DNA of 31,730 bases from assembly GCA_000697335.1 (NCBI GenBank), contig JNEM01016985.1:1-31730 (forward strand), in the 5' to 3' direction. Below the pieces are notes generated by a model that saw nothing but the letters and a program-made list of their open reading frames with translations, was not told where the DNA came from and did no database searches. Of this stretch, positions 10,660 through 20,618 are shown in pieces. Positions within the stretch are counted from its first letter, which is position 1; each line of letters opens with the position of its first letter. Source of the stretch: Conidiobolus incongruus B7586. Its lineage: Eukaryota; Entomophthoromycota; Entomophthoromycetes; Entomophthorales; Conidiobolaceae. Both the position numbers and the translations under genes were made by a program.

Positions 10660-11842
10660 TCAATGACTCCTTGTGACTATTAATACAAATGCTTTGTGAG
10701 TATCTTTATCAGTCAAGTAAACTTTTTCTTTATGCATTTGTGGGACTAACTCATCAGAATGTATCCATTTATATAAATTCGAATAGCATTCAGCATAAAT
10801 TATGCTATTAACTAACATATATTCCGCAATTGTCATTCCAACAAACTTGTCATTTTTCTCTTGAACTTTAGTCATAGAAATCTTTTTTATTTTACCATCT
10901 GTAAAGCCAGCGACCACAATTCTACCATCAGATTTAATACAATTCAGAGCGTTTTTAACCTGACCAACTGGGTCATATATCATATTCGCTCCATTTCCAT
11001 TTGTGATTTCATTAACTTTAACCCACCACGCTTCTTCAAGGATATTGATGACGTGATCAGCACCTACTGATTTGGCAACTTTCAATTTTTCATTGTTTGT
11101 TCCAGCCCAATCACTTTAATACCTCTCAACTAAAATTATTTTGGTAAAAAAACTAAAATATAACCAATATGAATATTATATACTTTGCATAGCTGAATCA
11201 CGCTTGTTCCCAAGCCACCAGTACTGCCATGAATCACGCACCAGTGTCCTATGAAACACAATACTAATTGGATATTATTGATAACATTAAATATATTAAA
11301 ATATTAACTTGTTTCAATTGACTACAACGAAATAAACTAATATAATTGGTTGGATAATTCAGAGGAGTTGCTGCAACTTATTCAAAATTCAAATTATCGA
11401 GAATTCTGAATAGATCAGGTAGCTGCATAATTGTATAATCAGCTAATCCTTGAGTACCGAGGCCAAAAATGCGGCCTCCAGGTTTAAATTTTGAAATTAT
11501 GCCAGTTTTCACTACCTCTCCCGCTATCTAAAATAAATTGAATCAGAATACAAATAATTCAAATAATTCAAATAATTCAAATTTGTGATAAATTACTTCA
11601 ATACCAAGCATTGAATGAGAATCCATTTTAGCTTTGTATTTACCTTGAGCCAAATTTCCAAAGTTAATAATATAGAACGTCCTATTTATAAACACTAGCT
11701 AAGTGAAGATAGTCAGGAGGCCTAATATCACAAGCTTTAATATGAATTAATAGGTCACCCAAAGCTTCGGGAGGATCCAAATTACCAGATACTTTATCTC
11801 TGAAATATTTACAATATGATTATCAGTGTATAATCCTTTCAT
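10660..11842 (-). pseudogene. Second quinone oxidoreductase paralogue, more decayed
   Basis: Same family, strand and exon plan as the gene at 8653-9873, starting MKGLYTDN at 11842. Recognisable pieces: ALGDLLIHIKACDIRPPDYL; QGKYKAKMDSHSMLGIE; IAGEVVKTG; FKPGGRIFGLGTQGLADY; VAATPLNYPTNYI preceded by an in-frame TAA (a likely CAA-to-TAA change); VIHGSTGGLGTSVIQLCK; then GTNNEKLKVAKSVGADHVIN through to the stop at 10660-10662. The breaks include a frame change early in the first exon, the TAA in the FE-VAATP block, poor splice ends around 11250-11330, and a lost base near 11115. Only the last 140 or so residues form an intact frame. Protein likeness to the neighbour is moderate, so the duplication is not recent. 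Confidence 0.75.
11552..11578. repeat. Tandem 9-bp repeat, three units
   Basis: AAATAATTC is repeated three times head to tail inside what was an intron of the reductase relic. Confidence 0.9.
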
Positions 11843-13313
11843 ATTATATTTGTTTGTTGAAAAAATTAAGTTTGATATATACTTATACTTGAAGTTAAAC
11901 TCGAAGATTCACCTTAATCATCACGCTCTTTTTTTGTGGATTACAATCTAATTAAATGAATTTTTGGATACAGTTAAATTTCAAGTCACAGTTGTTTAAA
12001 TTGATTGATATATTATAATTGGAATAATATCACCAAATTATTTTCATAAAAAGAGAAGATATATCAGCTTCAATTTTTTAATACAAATTCTATTATTTAT
12101 ATACATTTATTTAAAAAGCTATTAATATCCATATTATAATTTACATTCAATACATACACACCTATAGTCAATATATCTAATAATTTTATTGGACATTAAA
12201 GCGAATCTTAATATTTAATGGATTTTGATAATATTGTTGTGTTTTATAATAAGTTTAGTGAATAAAGATGGCTGATAGAAAAGTACTCGTAATATGATTA
12301 AGTAAATTATTTATTAATCCTGTATATCTTAGAGTATACTTATTGTTTAGACATCGTAGCAGAATATCCAGTAAAAATAGAATCCCCTTCTATCCTTATT
12401 ACTTCTGGGTTTAAATAATTCATTTGGTGAGTGACATAGGATTTGGATTGGAACTAAAGAACATCATTTGATTATGGACCAACAAATTCACTATAAATGT
12501 GAGGTAATAAGCACTTAACTATCAAATTAAGATGGACGGGTGTTTTTAAAATACAACAATACTAACATTGCTATTAAAATATGATGTATTTCAGTTATTT
12601 CATAAATTTTAATTATGTGATTAATGATTGAAAAAATTATTGAATCACAAAAAGATGTTTTGAAGAAATGCTAATAATATTATTTTCCTCCCGTTATTAA
12701 GATCCATTTTATCAAGTTTAATAATAATATTGTGAATATTATGCTATATTTCAAGGTTAAATATGTTATATATTTGAAAAGTGTAAATTAGATAAAATAA
12801 TAATTTATCAATTCAAAGGATAATATATTAAAATATTAATATTTTATAAATTCATAATATTGTTAATATAATTATTTGGTTTAAAATAGAATTGAATCTC
12901 GTAAATGTATTTGTCGTGATAAAAATTATGTTGAGTATATGATATAAAATGAAAAATTAAGATATAAAATAAGTTGGGAAGTGATCAGGTTGATCTTTAT
13001 AATTCCCGAATAATTGGAATTTTGTTTTTAAAATATATCCGAAATTGATGAAAATGGATGACGGAATCAATTCATTCAAAAATTCCGAATGTTAAGATAT
13101 TAATGGGAATTGGATGGTATGTTCATATTGTATAATTATACAAAATTACTAATTCCCTGATTGTCAAGTTTATTTTGATATTCAAATACGGTTAATTTAA
13201 ATCAAATTTATTTAAGATTGGCTTAGCAATATTTTTGACTTTGTAATTGAAAATATAAATTAACATAGATTCTTGTTCAAAATTTAAAGATTTTTTTTTT
13301 CAATATTGAAACA
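11843..13313. other. Intergenic, possible worn exon traces near 12270-12420
   Basis: At 12268 an ATG opens MADRKVLVI, followed by a GTAATA site and a possible TATCTTAG acceptor at 12330. The next stretch is open in one frame (CLDIVAEYPVKIES). This could be the start of a decayed gene, but no family is recognisable and stops follow in every frame. The rest is AT-rich. Confidence 0.25.
13299..13312. repeat. Perfect 14-bp palindrome at the start of the secreted-protein gene
   Basis: TTTCAATATTGAAA is its own reverse complement and ends one base before the start codon, directly after a run of ten T. It may be part of the 5' leader or chance in AT-rich DNA. Confidence 0.5.
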
Positions 13314-13670
13314 ATGTTTATTTCAAAATTAATTTTCTCATTAAATTGCTTGGGATTATATATGGCCATATTTAATCCTTTCCAATTGATTCCTGGACCA
13401 AATCACCAAGCACCAGTGCCAATTACTCCAGGAACTGGGGGAAATCTGCCCCAACCTATCTTTCCTGTTCAACCACTTCGAGAATTGCCTCAAAGTGATG
13501 GACCTCCGGATAAATTGGCCGCACTTGGCGATATTAGTGGCCAAAGATTTGTAAGAAGAATGTGGAACGATGACTATGCTTATAACTATGATGATTATTA
13601 TGGTTATGGATATGACTATGGCGCGTATAATTCAGAACCAGCATATAGATTTAATAATCCATATTATTGA
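13314..13670 (+). CDS. Small secreted Pro-rich/Tyr-rich protein (hypothetical)
   Basis: 118 residues, intronless. Residues 1-20 (MFISKLIFSLNCLGLYMAIF) look like a signal peptide with a Lys and a hydrophobic core. Residues 22-65 are Pro-rich (PGPNHQAPVPITPGTGGNLP and on). A dibasic Arg-Arg lies at 81-82, a possible Kex2-type cleavage site. The rest, 84-118, is dominated by Tyr, Asp, Gly and Asn, with 12 Tyr in 31 residues from Y88 (NYDDYYGYGYDYGAY). Base composition is clearly richer in G+C than the flanks, which supports a maintained gene. The family is not recognised. Roles that fit are an extracellular or wall structural protein with cross-linkable tyrosines, an adhesive, or a processed secreted peptide precursor; none is shown. 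The nearest genes are more than 1.4 kb away. Confidence 0.75.
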   Translation: MFISKLIFSLNCLGLYMAIFNPFQLIPGPNHQAPVPITPGTGGNLPQPIFPVQPLRELPQSDGPPDKLAALGDISGQRFVRRMWNDDYAYNYDDYYGYGYDYGAYNSEPAYRFNNPYY

Positions 13671-14838
13671 ACTCATTAACATATATATTCAGAATATTAA
13701 TAAAATAGAGAATCTACAAGATTTGTGTACCAGTTTTCAATTTATTAAATTTTGTATGATATTTTTAAAAAAAATCAACCTACATTTTAAAACTATAACA
13801 GCTCATTTCATAGTTAATCTGTCTGTAATATTGTAATATTTTAAATTTTTGAATAATATGATATTATAAATTTGCATTTGAAATAATTTAAAGATATATT
13901 GACAATCTATCCAAATGTTAGACAATATATATGATAAAATCTTTTAATAATTATATTTTAACAAGTCCCGCAAAATTAAAAAATAAATGATTATTATGGT
14001 AACACGAAATATTTTAATTTTTCTTTAGCACTTGCAACAAATAACGATTCCATAATTAATATCTGGGTTTTATCCTATAAAAAGGATGGTATCAATTCTT
14101 CAAATCAACTAAAATAATTTTATTCATTTATCAGTTACACATATTAACAATCTAATACTGAAAATATTATATAAAACTTAAATATATTCTTTATTATATT
14201 TGATAATGATAAAGTAGATAATTATCATTAGGTTATACCTTTTCGATCAATCGAATATATACCATTTAATAACAATATTATGATATATTATTTTCAAATC
14301 ATTTTCAAATTTTTTGAATAGTTTTGTATTATAGGTTTGGAAACTGATTTCGAAATCAATAATATTGTATAAATATGTCTGACTGAAAGTTTACCTTAAT
14401 ATATCAAAATATTTGGATCATAAAGAGTGTATAATATATATTGAACACTATTATCTAAGAAAATAAAACGCTGATAACTCCTAATTATCCAGTGAATATT
14501 ATAATATAACTATTACTCAATTAATATTCAATTTCAACTTAATAATAATAATTTTATTTAGATATCAAACAAATATTGATTTTGAATATTTTGGTTGATG
14601 ACTATTTTTTTTGGAAAAAATTCTTATTATTTGTATCAGTTTTTGGTATGTTAAGTATAAATTATTGGGAAATATTCAAATATTCAAAAGATTCATAGAT
14701 AACCAACAATCATTAATTATGTATCATAATTGTTGTAATATTATTATAATACTATTTTAAAAGTTTAAAATTGATTTAAAAATTCATTATGATATTTATA
14801 TCTATTATCAAAATTCTACAAAAAAATCTGAAAAATTA
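13671..14838. other. Intergenic, with an orphan TATA-like site at 14073-14090
   Basis: A strong-looking ATCCTATAAAAAGGAT sits near 14073-14088, in the form of a short stem around a TATA box, followed by a pyrimidine-rich TCAATTCTTCAAATC stretch. No open frame follows it, so it may be a leftover promoter, a non-coding transcript start or chance. Nothing else is recognisable. Confidence 0.3.
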
Positions 14839-15186
14839 TATTAAGAGACTAGTCCTTAAAATTCTTATATAGTTTTGTATAATTCATTTAACTTTGAATT
14901 AATCAAGTAAATTATAAAGTTAATATAATCATATAAATAACATTAATTTAATTAATGAACATGGTCCCTCTTTTTCTTATCATTTCTTATTATTTTTCTG
15001 ATTTATATCACCATTCCTAAGGTTGATATTATGTCTATCAATGATATATTTTATTGATACTATCTGATAGAAAATTAAGTATATCTATATTAACTTATTT
15101 GTTTACTGGTATATTAACTAATCATAAAGATATTATATTAAGTCTTCCTCTACACTATATTAATTTTATTACCAACTACATTTACA
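14839..15186 (+). mobile_element. Old Copia-like LTR copy, fossil
   Basis: It matches the LTR at 60-458 in order: TTAAGAGACTAG at the start, a CCCTCTTTTTCTTATC block near 14966, CTAAGGTTGATATT near 15017, and TATTAAGTCTTCCTCTACAC near 15136, ending TTTACA at 15186. It is shorter than the other copy by about 50 bases. No flanking target duplication is clear. It may be a solo LTR or the 5' LTR of a worn element running to the right. It is broken and old. Confidence 0.6.
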
Positions 15187-17630
15187 AGATATTAATTAGT
15201 CTAAAAATCATAGAATTTCAAGTTTTACATAAATTTAGCTGATAAAATATATTAAAATACTATATTATATAAACTCTTCAATATCAAATTTTCATAAAAA
15301 CCTATAAATAGCAATAAATGGCAAAAAGCTTTCAAAACTTAATATTCAAAATTAGTTAAATCAAGGTTAAAAGATCAAATATATAAAACTTAATAAATCT
15401 GTTAAATTCATAACCAAATAAAGAAATACAAATATAATTACCAAATATTTGAAATGATTTTATATATCTAAAAAAAAACAAAAGAGTTATATTATAATTT
15501 TAATTTAATTATAACCATATCTATAGCAAATACAAATTTAATTAAAACATTAAAAGTGAAGGTATATAATACTTTAATTAAAGTTCAAATAAGTCTGAGA
15601 AAAAATATAATTAAGGTTAATTTATATTATTATAGTCTTTATCTTATTATTCAAAAAAAATTAATATAAATATTAAACCATATATTCTAGTATGCAATCC
15701 AATATTAAGAAATATAAAAAGAACTTATGTTAATTTATTTAACTATTATAATAAATATTAAAATAACAATTGTTTTAAAAATCAGTTTTAATTATTGGGT
15801 ATAAATATTAAAGACAATTTTTCCCACCAATTATAGTAAGAAAGGAGAAGTTATAATAGTAAAATATATTAATGATTTTTGAAAATTAATGTTATTAATT
15901 AGTGTAAAAAATATTCAATTAAAAAACCATTTATCTTTTACAATAAAAGATATATACAGAAAGTCAATATTATCAAAGCTTTGATTATTATAACACTGGC
16001 TTTTATTGCCCCATCCTCCATACTCAAAGATATATATCCTTATAATTATGATTGATTTGATGTATTGAAGAATTTGATTCAAAAAAACAGGTTTGTTCAT
16101 TGCTATATACTATTCAAGGTTTAATTTTTGAGATAAATTCAAACAATTCTGTCAAGGGCTTAAGGAATTAGCATTAGTGTGGAATTATGTTATTGAACAA
16201 GTAGGGAAATATTAGTTATTATGGTGATATTTCTATTACTCTATTCATTTATATCTTATGATAATAATTTAAAATCATTGAGACTATATTTTGAATCACA
16301 ATATAGAGATATTGATAAATTATTTATAAATATGATATAATGTTACAATTATATTGATATATTTTTGCCATAAATACTGAATATATATATATATATATAT
16401 AGGATGAAATATAGTCAATATTTGAGTATCTTAATGGATTTTTAGATCGAGATTTGAATGGAAATTACATTTGTATTATATTTACCATTGTATTTGAAGA
16501 AAGATAAATATAATATAACGAAAGCTAGTATTGTTTAGTATATTGACCAACTAGTATTCCACAAAAAATAATTCTCAAGATTTATTTATTCAATATGTAA
16601 ATTTAGATATTGTAATACCTAAATGTATATATCAATAAAATTCAAATTTTATAATAATACAATTAAAATATATTTAGTTCTAGGAATATTAAAATGTTGA
16701 ATGTATAAACTAAATCTTAAGTATCAATGATTAACAATGAAATAATTACACAACTATTTTTGAATTAATATATTATTATTGATATAATAAATTGTTAATA
16801 TTTGAATGCTAATTCGGTTTTTGTTTCCAATTATTGTATTCAATTGTAATAAATTGTTATCATTTATTGCGTTTTTATGATAGCGAATTTAACTAAAAGA
16901 TTTTATACCAATATCCATTCATTATATACTTTAAAGAAGTATTTTATATAATAAAATAGCTTATTAAAATATTATACAACCGCAAATGATTAGAAATTAG
17001 TATGTAGTAGCAAATATGAAATATTCTCTAGATGAATTATAAATTAAAATTTTATAAAATAATTATATTAGTGTAATTATGATTTATTAATAGAAACTTC
17101 TTTTTATTCCTTAAATTTAAAACGCTTTTTAAAGAATTAAATTTTATACAATTGTATAATTGTCAAATAATGTATTCATTGTTATTTTTGAAATAGATTG
17201 ATTTGTAATTGTTATTTTTTAAAAATAATATCGTGGTATTATCAGAATGTAAAAGATTAGATATGTCTTGTATATTAGTGAATAGTTAAATTTCATTATA
17301 GATATTTAGACATGACCATTGTAAAATTATGTCATTAAATTTCAAAGAAAAAGGGATTTGATAATATATTATCCAGGGAAAAACGATATGGTATATTAAA
17401 TTCATAAAACTTTGATCTAAACTGGTAATATAACCAATTTTGGATCCCTATATACAATTGTAAATATTATATAACTGAACAAATATTTGAAAGCTCATAA
17501 CTGTTAAATTAGATTATCCATATGTTGTATGTAACAATAATCGAGCAGTGGTATTTATACTCAGGTATATCACTGTATTTGATATTAAACGAAAAATTTA
17601 AATATAATAATAATATTCAAGCAAGTAAAA
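15187..17630. other. Gene-poor AT-rich stretch
   Basis: 15187-15830 may hold worn internal sequence of an LTR element, but no protein motif is secure. A minus-strand frame at 16100-15915 (61 codons, with YGGWGNKSQCYN) is not recognisable. An (AT)n run sits at 16381-16401. Just before the methyltransferase, a TTTATAC at 17554-17560 is the only TATA-like site, about 70 bases before the ATG. Confidence 0.4.
16381..16401. repeat. (AT)n microsatellite
   Basis: An uninterrupted AT dinucleotide run of about ten units. Confidence 0.9.
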
Positions 17631-18541
17631 ATGCTAAAATGGCCAAGAATACATTTATTTGAATTTCATGATTTAGATTGGTTTCCTAATTTTTTGAAAT
17701 ATCAAACGACTTTTATCTTATATATTTTTTGGACTTTCGAGTTATCAGAATTTATTATGAACATTTTCCCCTTTTTTAAGAGTTGGCTTGTGCCTAGATA
17801 TCCAGTAGTATCCAAACCATTAAGTGAAGCAATTGTGACTTTGACTAAGATGTATCCCGATCAAGAAGTTGCTGTAATGGATATGTGCTCAGGTGGATCT
17901 GGGCCTAACACTTTGATTTCGAAGCAGGTAAACCAAATGCTCAAAAGTAAACATGAAAAACCTGTGAAATTTTATCTCTCTGATCTATACCCCAATATTG
18001 AAACTTGGAAACGAGTATGTTCTGATAATCCATACTTGAGCTATATTACTGAATCTATTGATGCAACTGAACCCTTTAAATTTCCTCAAACAGATAAAGT
18101 ATTTCAGACTTTTTACTGTTGCATCCACCATTTTACAGATGACTCAGTAAGAAAAATTTTGAAAAATTCTTTGGATTGTTTTAATGGATTTGCGTAAGTT
18201 CGAATTCCAAAACTTCAAAGATATTTTTATCTAACATTCATAGGATCATTGAAACTACTAATAGAACAGCTTTTAACTGCTTTAAGGCCGCTTTCATCAA
18301 TACTCTATTCATTCTTTTGATTACTCCTTTCTATATTCATCGCATTCCTCTCTCTATGCTGATTTGTTTGTATATATCCCCCATATTGTTATTCACTTTT
18401 GGATGGGATAATGTGATATCATGCCTTCGAACCAGGTCCAACCAGGAGTTGTTAGAAATCATTAAAGAATTTGATACTGAGAGTTGGCATTTTGAAACGG
18501 GTTATAGTTACTCTACTTATGATGTTGATAAAATTAATTGA
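17631..18541 (+). CDS. SAM-dependent methyltransferase, copy 1, C-terminus cut by TGA
   Basis: Exons 17631-18193 and 18244-18541, with a 50-nt intron (GTAAGT...CATAG). The product is 286 residues. It has the family N-terminus WPRIHLFEFHDLDWFPNFLK (4-23), a glycine-rich SAM loop VMDMCSGGSGP (82-92), FYLSDLYPN (114-122) and the FYCCIHHF block (161-168). The second exon has the hydrophobic stretch before WDNVISCLRTRS. This is the class I methyltransferase family with an E-x-DxxWFP start and an FHHF motif, known mostly from uncharacterised bacterial and fungal proteins; the substrate is unknown. The frame stops at TGA 18539-18541, where copies 2 and 3 have the Trp codon TGG (INWVIG). The same frame continues for 14 more family-like codons to TAA 18584-18586. 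So it is either a slightly truncated but perhaps working enzyme or a young pseudogene. Two tracts are identical to copy 2. Confidence 0.85.
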
Positions 18542-18586
18542 GTCATTGGAATTAGAACTACTTCGAATACTGAGGTCCAGAATTAA

Positions 18587-19649
18587 TATCATTCTCCTTT
18601 ATTTATGGTTCCTAATATCTTGATTTCCAATTGATTCATTATACTTTGTCATAAAACTTACGATCATTCATTAACTAAACTTTATCGTCACAGGTATTTT
18701 AAATGAATAAAGCTCAATAGTTTCTGGTTTTTATCAAATTCATCGAATCCAAATAAGTATATATTTATTTGATATATATATATATATATATTGATTTAAC
18801 TTTCATTTTAAAATTAATAATCATGGATGAGATTATTCATAATTTATTATATGAGTTGCTACAGTTCTGATTAAAAAACTTAATATTAAAGATTAAAATA
18901 TGCATTATATTGCAGTAATTAGGAATTAATCAAATTGAAAATGTATGGAAAGCTTTCAAATTGTCTGGTATCGATTTTAAATCACCAAAGCAGATTCTTA
19001 ATCTTGCAATTAGCAAAGCCACAAATAGCTCATTGGTGACGCGTTGGAACGCTCGGACAATAATGATCTTAATTAAGTTGCTGAGGACCATAGGGGAGTA
19101 ATTGACAACTAGAGTAACAACTAGCAGTGCGAGTGTCGGTTCGAACGGTCGTTGTTAAATTGGTATTAATGCTACATTATGCACCATTTGGGGACCGCTC
19201 AAGGAGTGGACAGTTTGTCAGAAATTAGTGGTAGATGATAGGGAATAGAATAAGGTTATGATAGTTAGCAAACGAAGAATAGTTGAAGAGAGCTCTCGTG
19301 AAAGGAGTGGGAATAAAGTACTTTATGCATTGTAGGAATATTAAGAGAATTGTGCAACCTGCATACTCTAAAAAAATTTTGGGTATGAATATAAAAATAC
19401 ATGTTGACAATTCAGAATTGTGACACTGAACATATTTCAAAAAAGATAATTGAACATTATTAACTGATCAGAAGAGTTTCTCTTGATCATTGCTATAACT
19501 GATTGGTTAATGTTTAAGTGGAAAATATATCAATTATTAATATAGTTAAATTGATTGATCTCCTGATTCTAAGGGAGATGGTATATAAATTGTGATATAT
19601 TCCTCCAATCTTACCAAGCTCAATAATTGTAATTAAATAAATTATACAA
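18587..19649. other. Spacer between methyltransferase copies 1 and 2, with a GC-richer island
   Basis: 18587-18900 is AT-rich with a (TA)n run near 18774-18791. 18930-19430 is much richer in G+C than any other intergenic DNA here. One frame is open from about 18922 to 19098 and reads like protein (SGIDFKSPKQILNLAISKA), but I do not recognise it. GGTTCGAAC at 19138-19146 resembles a Pol III B box. The island may be a broken transposable element or a transferred fragment. TATATAAAT at 19582-19590, about 60 bases before the next ATG, is a good TATA box for copy 2. Confidence 0.45.
19582..19590 (+). promoter_or_regulatory. TATA box of methyltransferase copy 2
   Basis: TATATAAAT lies 60-68 bases before the start codon, the same spacing as for the LDH gene, and is followed by a pyrimidine-rich TTCCTCCAATCTTACC stretch. 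Confidence 0.5.
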
Positions 19650-20618
19650 ATGATAAAATTAAGTTGGCCAAGAATACATTTATTTGAATTTCATGATTTA
19701 GATTGGTTTCCTAATTTTTTGAAATATCAAACGACTTTTATCTTATATATTTTTTGGACTTTCGAGTTACCAGAATTTATTACCAATATCTTCCCCTTTT
19801 TGAAGAGCTGGATGATTCCTAGATATCAAGTAGTATCGAAATCATTGAGTGAAGCAATTGTGACTTTGACTAAGATGTATCCCGATCAAGAAGTTGCTGT
19901 AATGGATATGTGCTCAGGTGGATCTGGGCCTAACACTTTGATTTCGAAGCAGGTAAACCAAATGCTCAAAAGTAAACATGAAAAACCTGTGAAATTTTAT
20001 CTCTCTGATCTATACCCCAATATTGAAACTTGGAAACGAGTATGTTCTGATAATCCATACTTGAGCTATATTACTGAATCTATTGATGCAACTGAACCCT
20101 TTAAATTTCCTCAAACAGATAAAGTATTTCAGACTTTTTACTGTTGTTTCCATCATTTTACAGACACATCAGTCAGGAAAGTATTAAAAAATTCTTTAGA
20201 ATGCTCTGATGGCTTTGCGTAAGTTTTATAATTATACGTCTATTGATTAATAAATTAATTCCCTACTTTTAGAATTTTAGAAACAACAAACAGAACGGCA
20301 TTTAACGTTTTTAAAGTAGCTTTCTTCAATAGCTTATTTATACTCTTCATCATTCCTTTCTATATTCATCGCATCCCTCTCTCTATGCTTATTTGTTTGT
20401 ATATATTTCCAGTACTTTTATTTACATTTGTTTGGGATAATGTAATTTCATCTCTAAGGACTAGATCTAATGAAGAATTATTGGAGATTATCAAAGAATT
20501 TAACGTTGATGGCTGGCATATTGAAACAGGCTGTGGTTATTCCACTTATCCAATTGATCAAATCAACTGGGTCATTGCGATTAGAACTCCGAGTAAGAGT
20601 AGTCAACTGCAAAATTAA
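19650..20618 (+). CDS. SAM-dependent methyltransferase, copy 2
   Basis: Exons 19650-20218 and 20273-20618, with a 54-nt intron (GTAAGT...CTTTTAG) splitting an Ala codon. The product is 304 residues. Landmarks: WPRIHLFEFHDLDWFP at 6-21; SAM-binding loop VMDMCSGGSGP at 84-94; FYLSDLYPN at 116-124, with the acid expected to hold the SAM ribose; TESIDATEP 142-150; FYCCFHHF 163-170. Exon 2 gives ILETTNR and a long hydrophobic stretch (about 205-243: FFNSLFILFIIPFYI and LICLYIFPVLLF), then WDNVISSLRTRS (244-255). The hydrophobic part is shared with relatives and may bind a membrane or a lipid-like substrate; that is inference. The reaction is methyl transfer from SAM; the acceptor is unknown. All motifs are intact and the frame is open, so it is likely active. 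It lies about 1.1 kb downstream of copy 1 in the same direction. Confidence 0.9.

Noticed and set aside
10861-11070. 69-codon plus-strand frame
   Set aside because: Antisense to the intact last exon of the second quinone reductase relic, with no family likeness of its own.
11552-11578. CRISPR-like array from the AAATAATTC repeats
   Set aside because: Nine-base units without spacers form a plain tandem microsatellite.
13356-13836. Frames overlapping the secreted-protein gene (13356-13544 minus, 13570-13836 plus)
   Set aside because: The first is antisense to the gene. The second is a shifted reading of its Tyr codons (TAT/GAT read as Met/Ile) running into AT-rich DNA.
15054-15242. 62-codon plus-strand frame
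   Set aside because: It falls mostly within the old LTR copy and is low in complexity.
15915-16100. 61-codon minus-strand frame with YGGWGNKSQ
   Set aside because: It briefly recalled a transposase block, but no catalytic motif, length or ends support it.
18539-18541. TGA read as Trp (altered genetic code) in this organism
   Set aside because: Trp is encoded by TGG in all intact genes here (LDH, Spt4, methyltransferases 2 and 3), and the only other in-frame TGAs are in obviously broken genes.
19100-19170. tRNA gene around GGTTCGAAC
   Set aside because: The bases on either side do not form a T-arm stem of five pairs, and no acceptor or anticodon arm can be drawn.
19225-19440. 71-codon minus-strand frame between the methyltransferases
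   Set aside because: No motif, no splice context, and length within chance for the GC-richer island.
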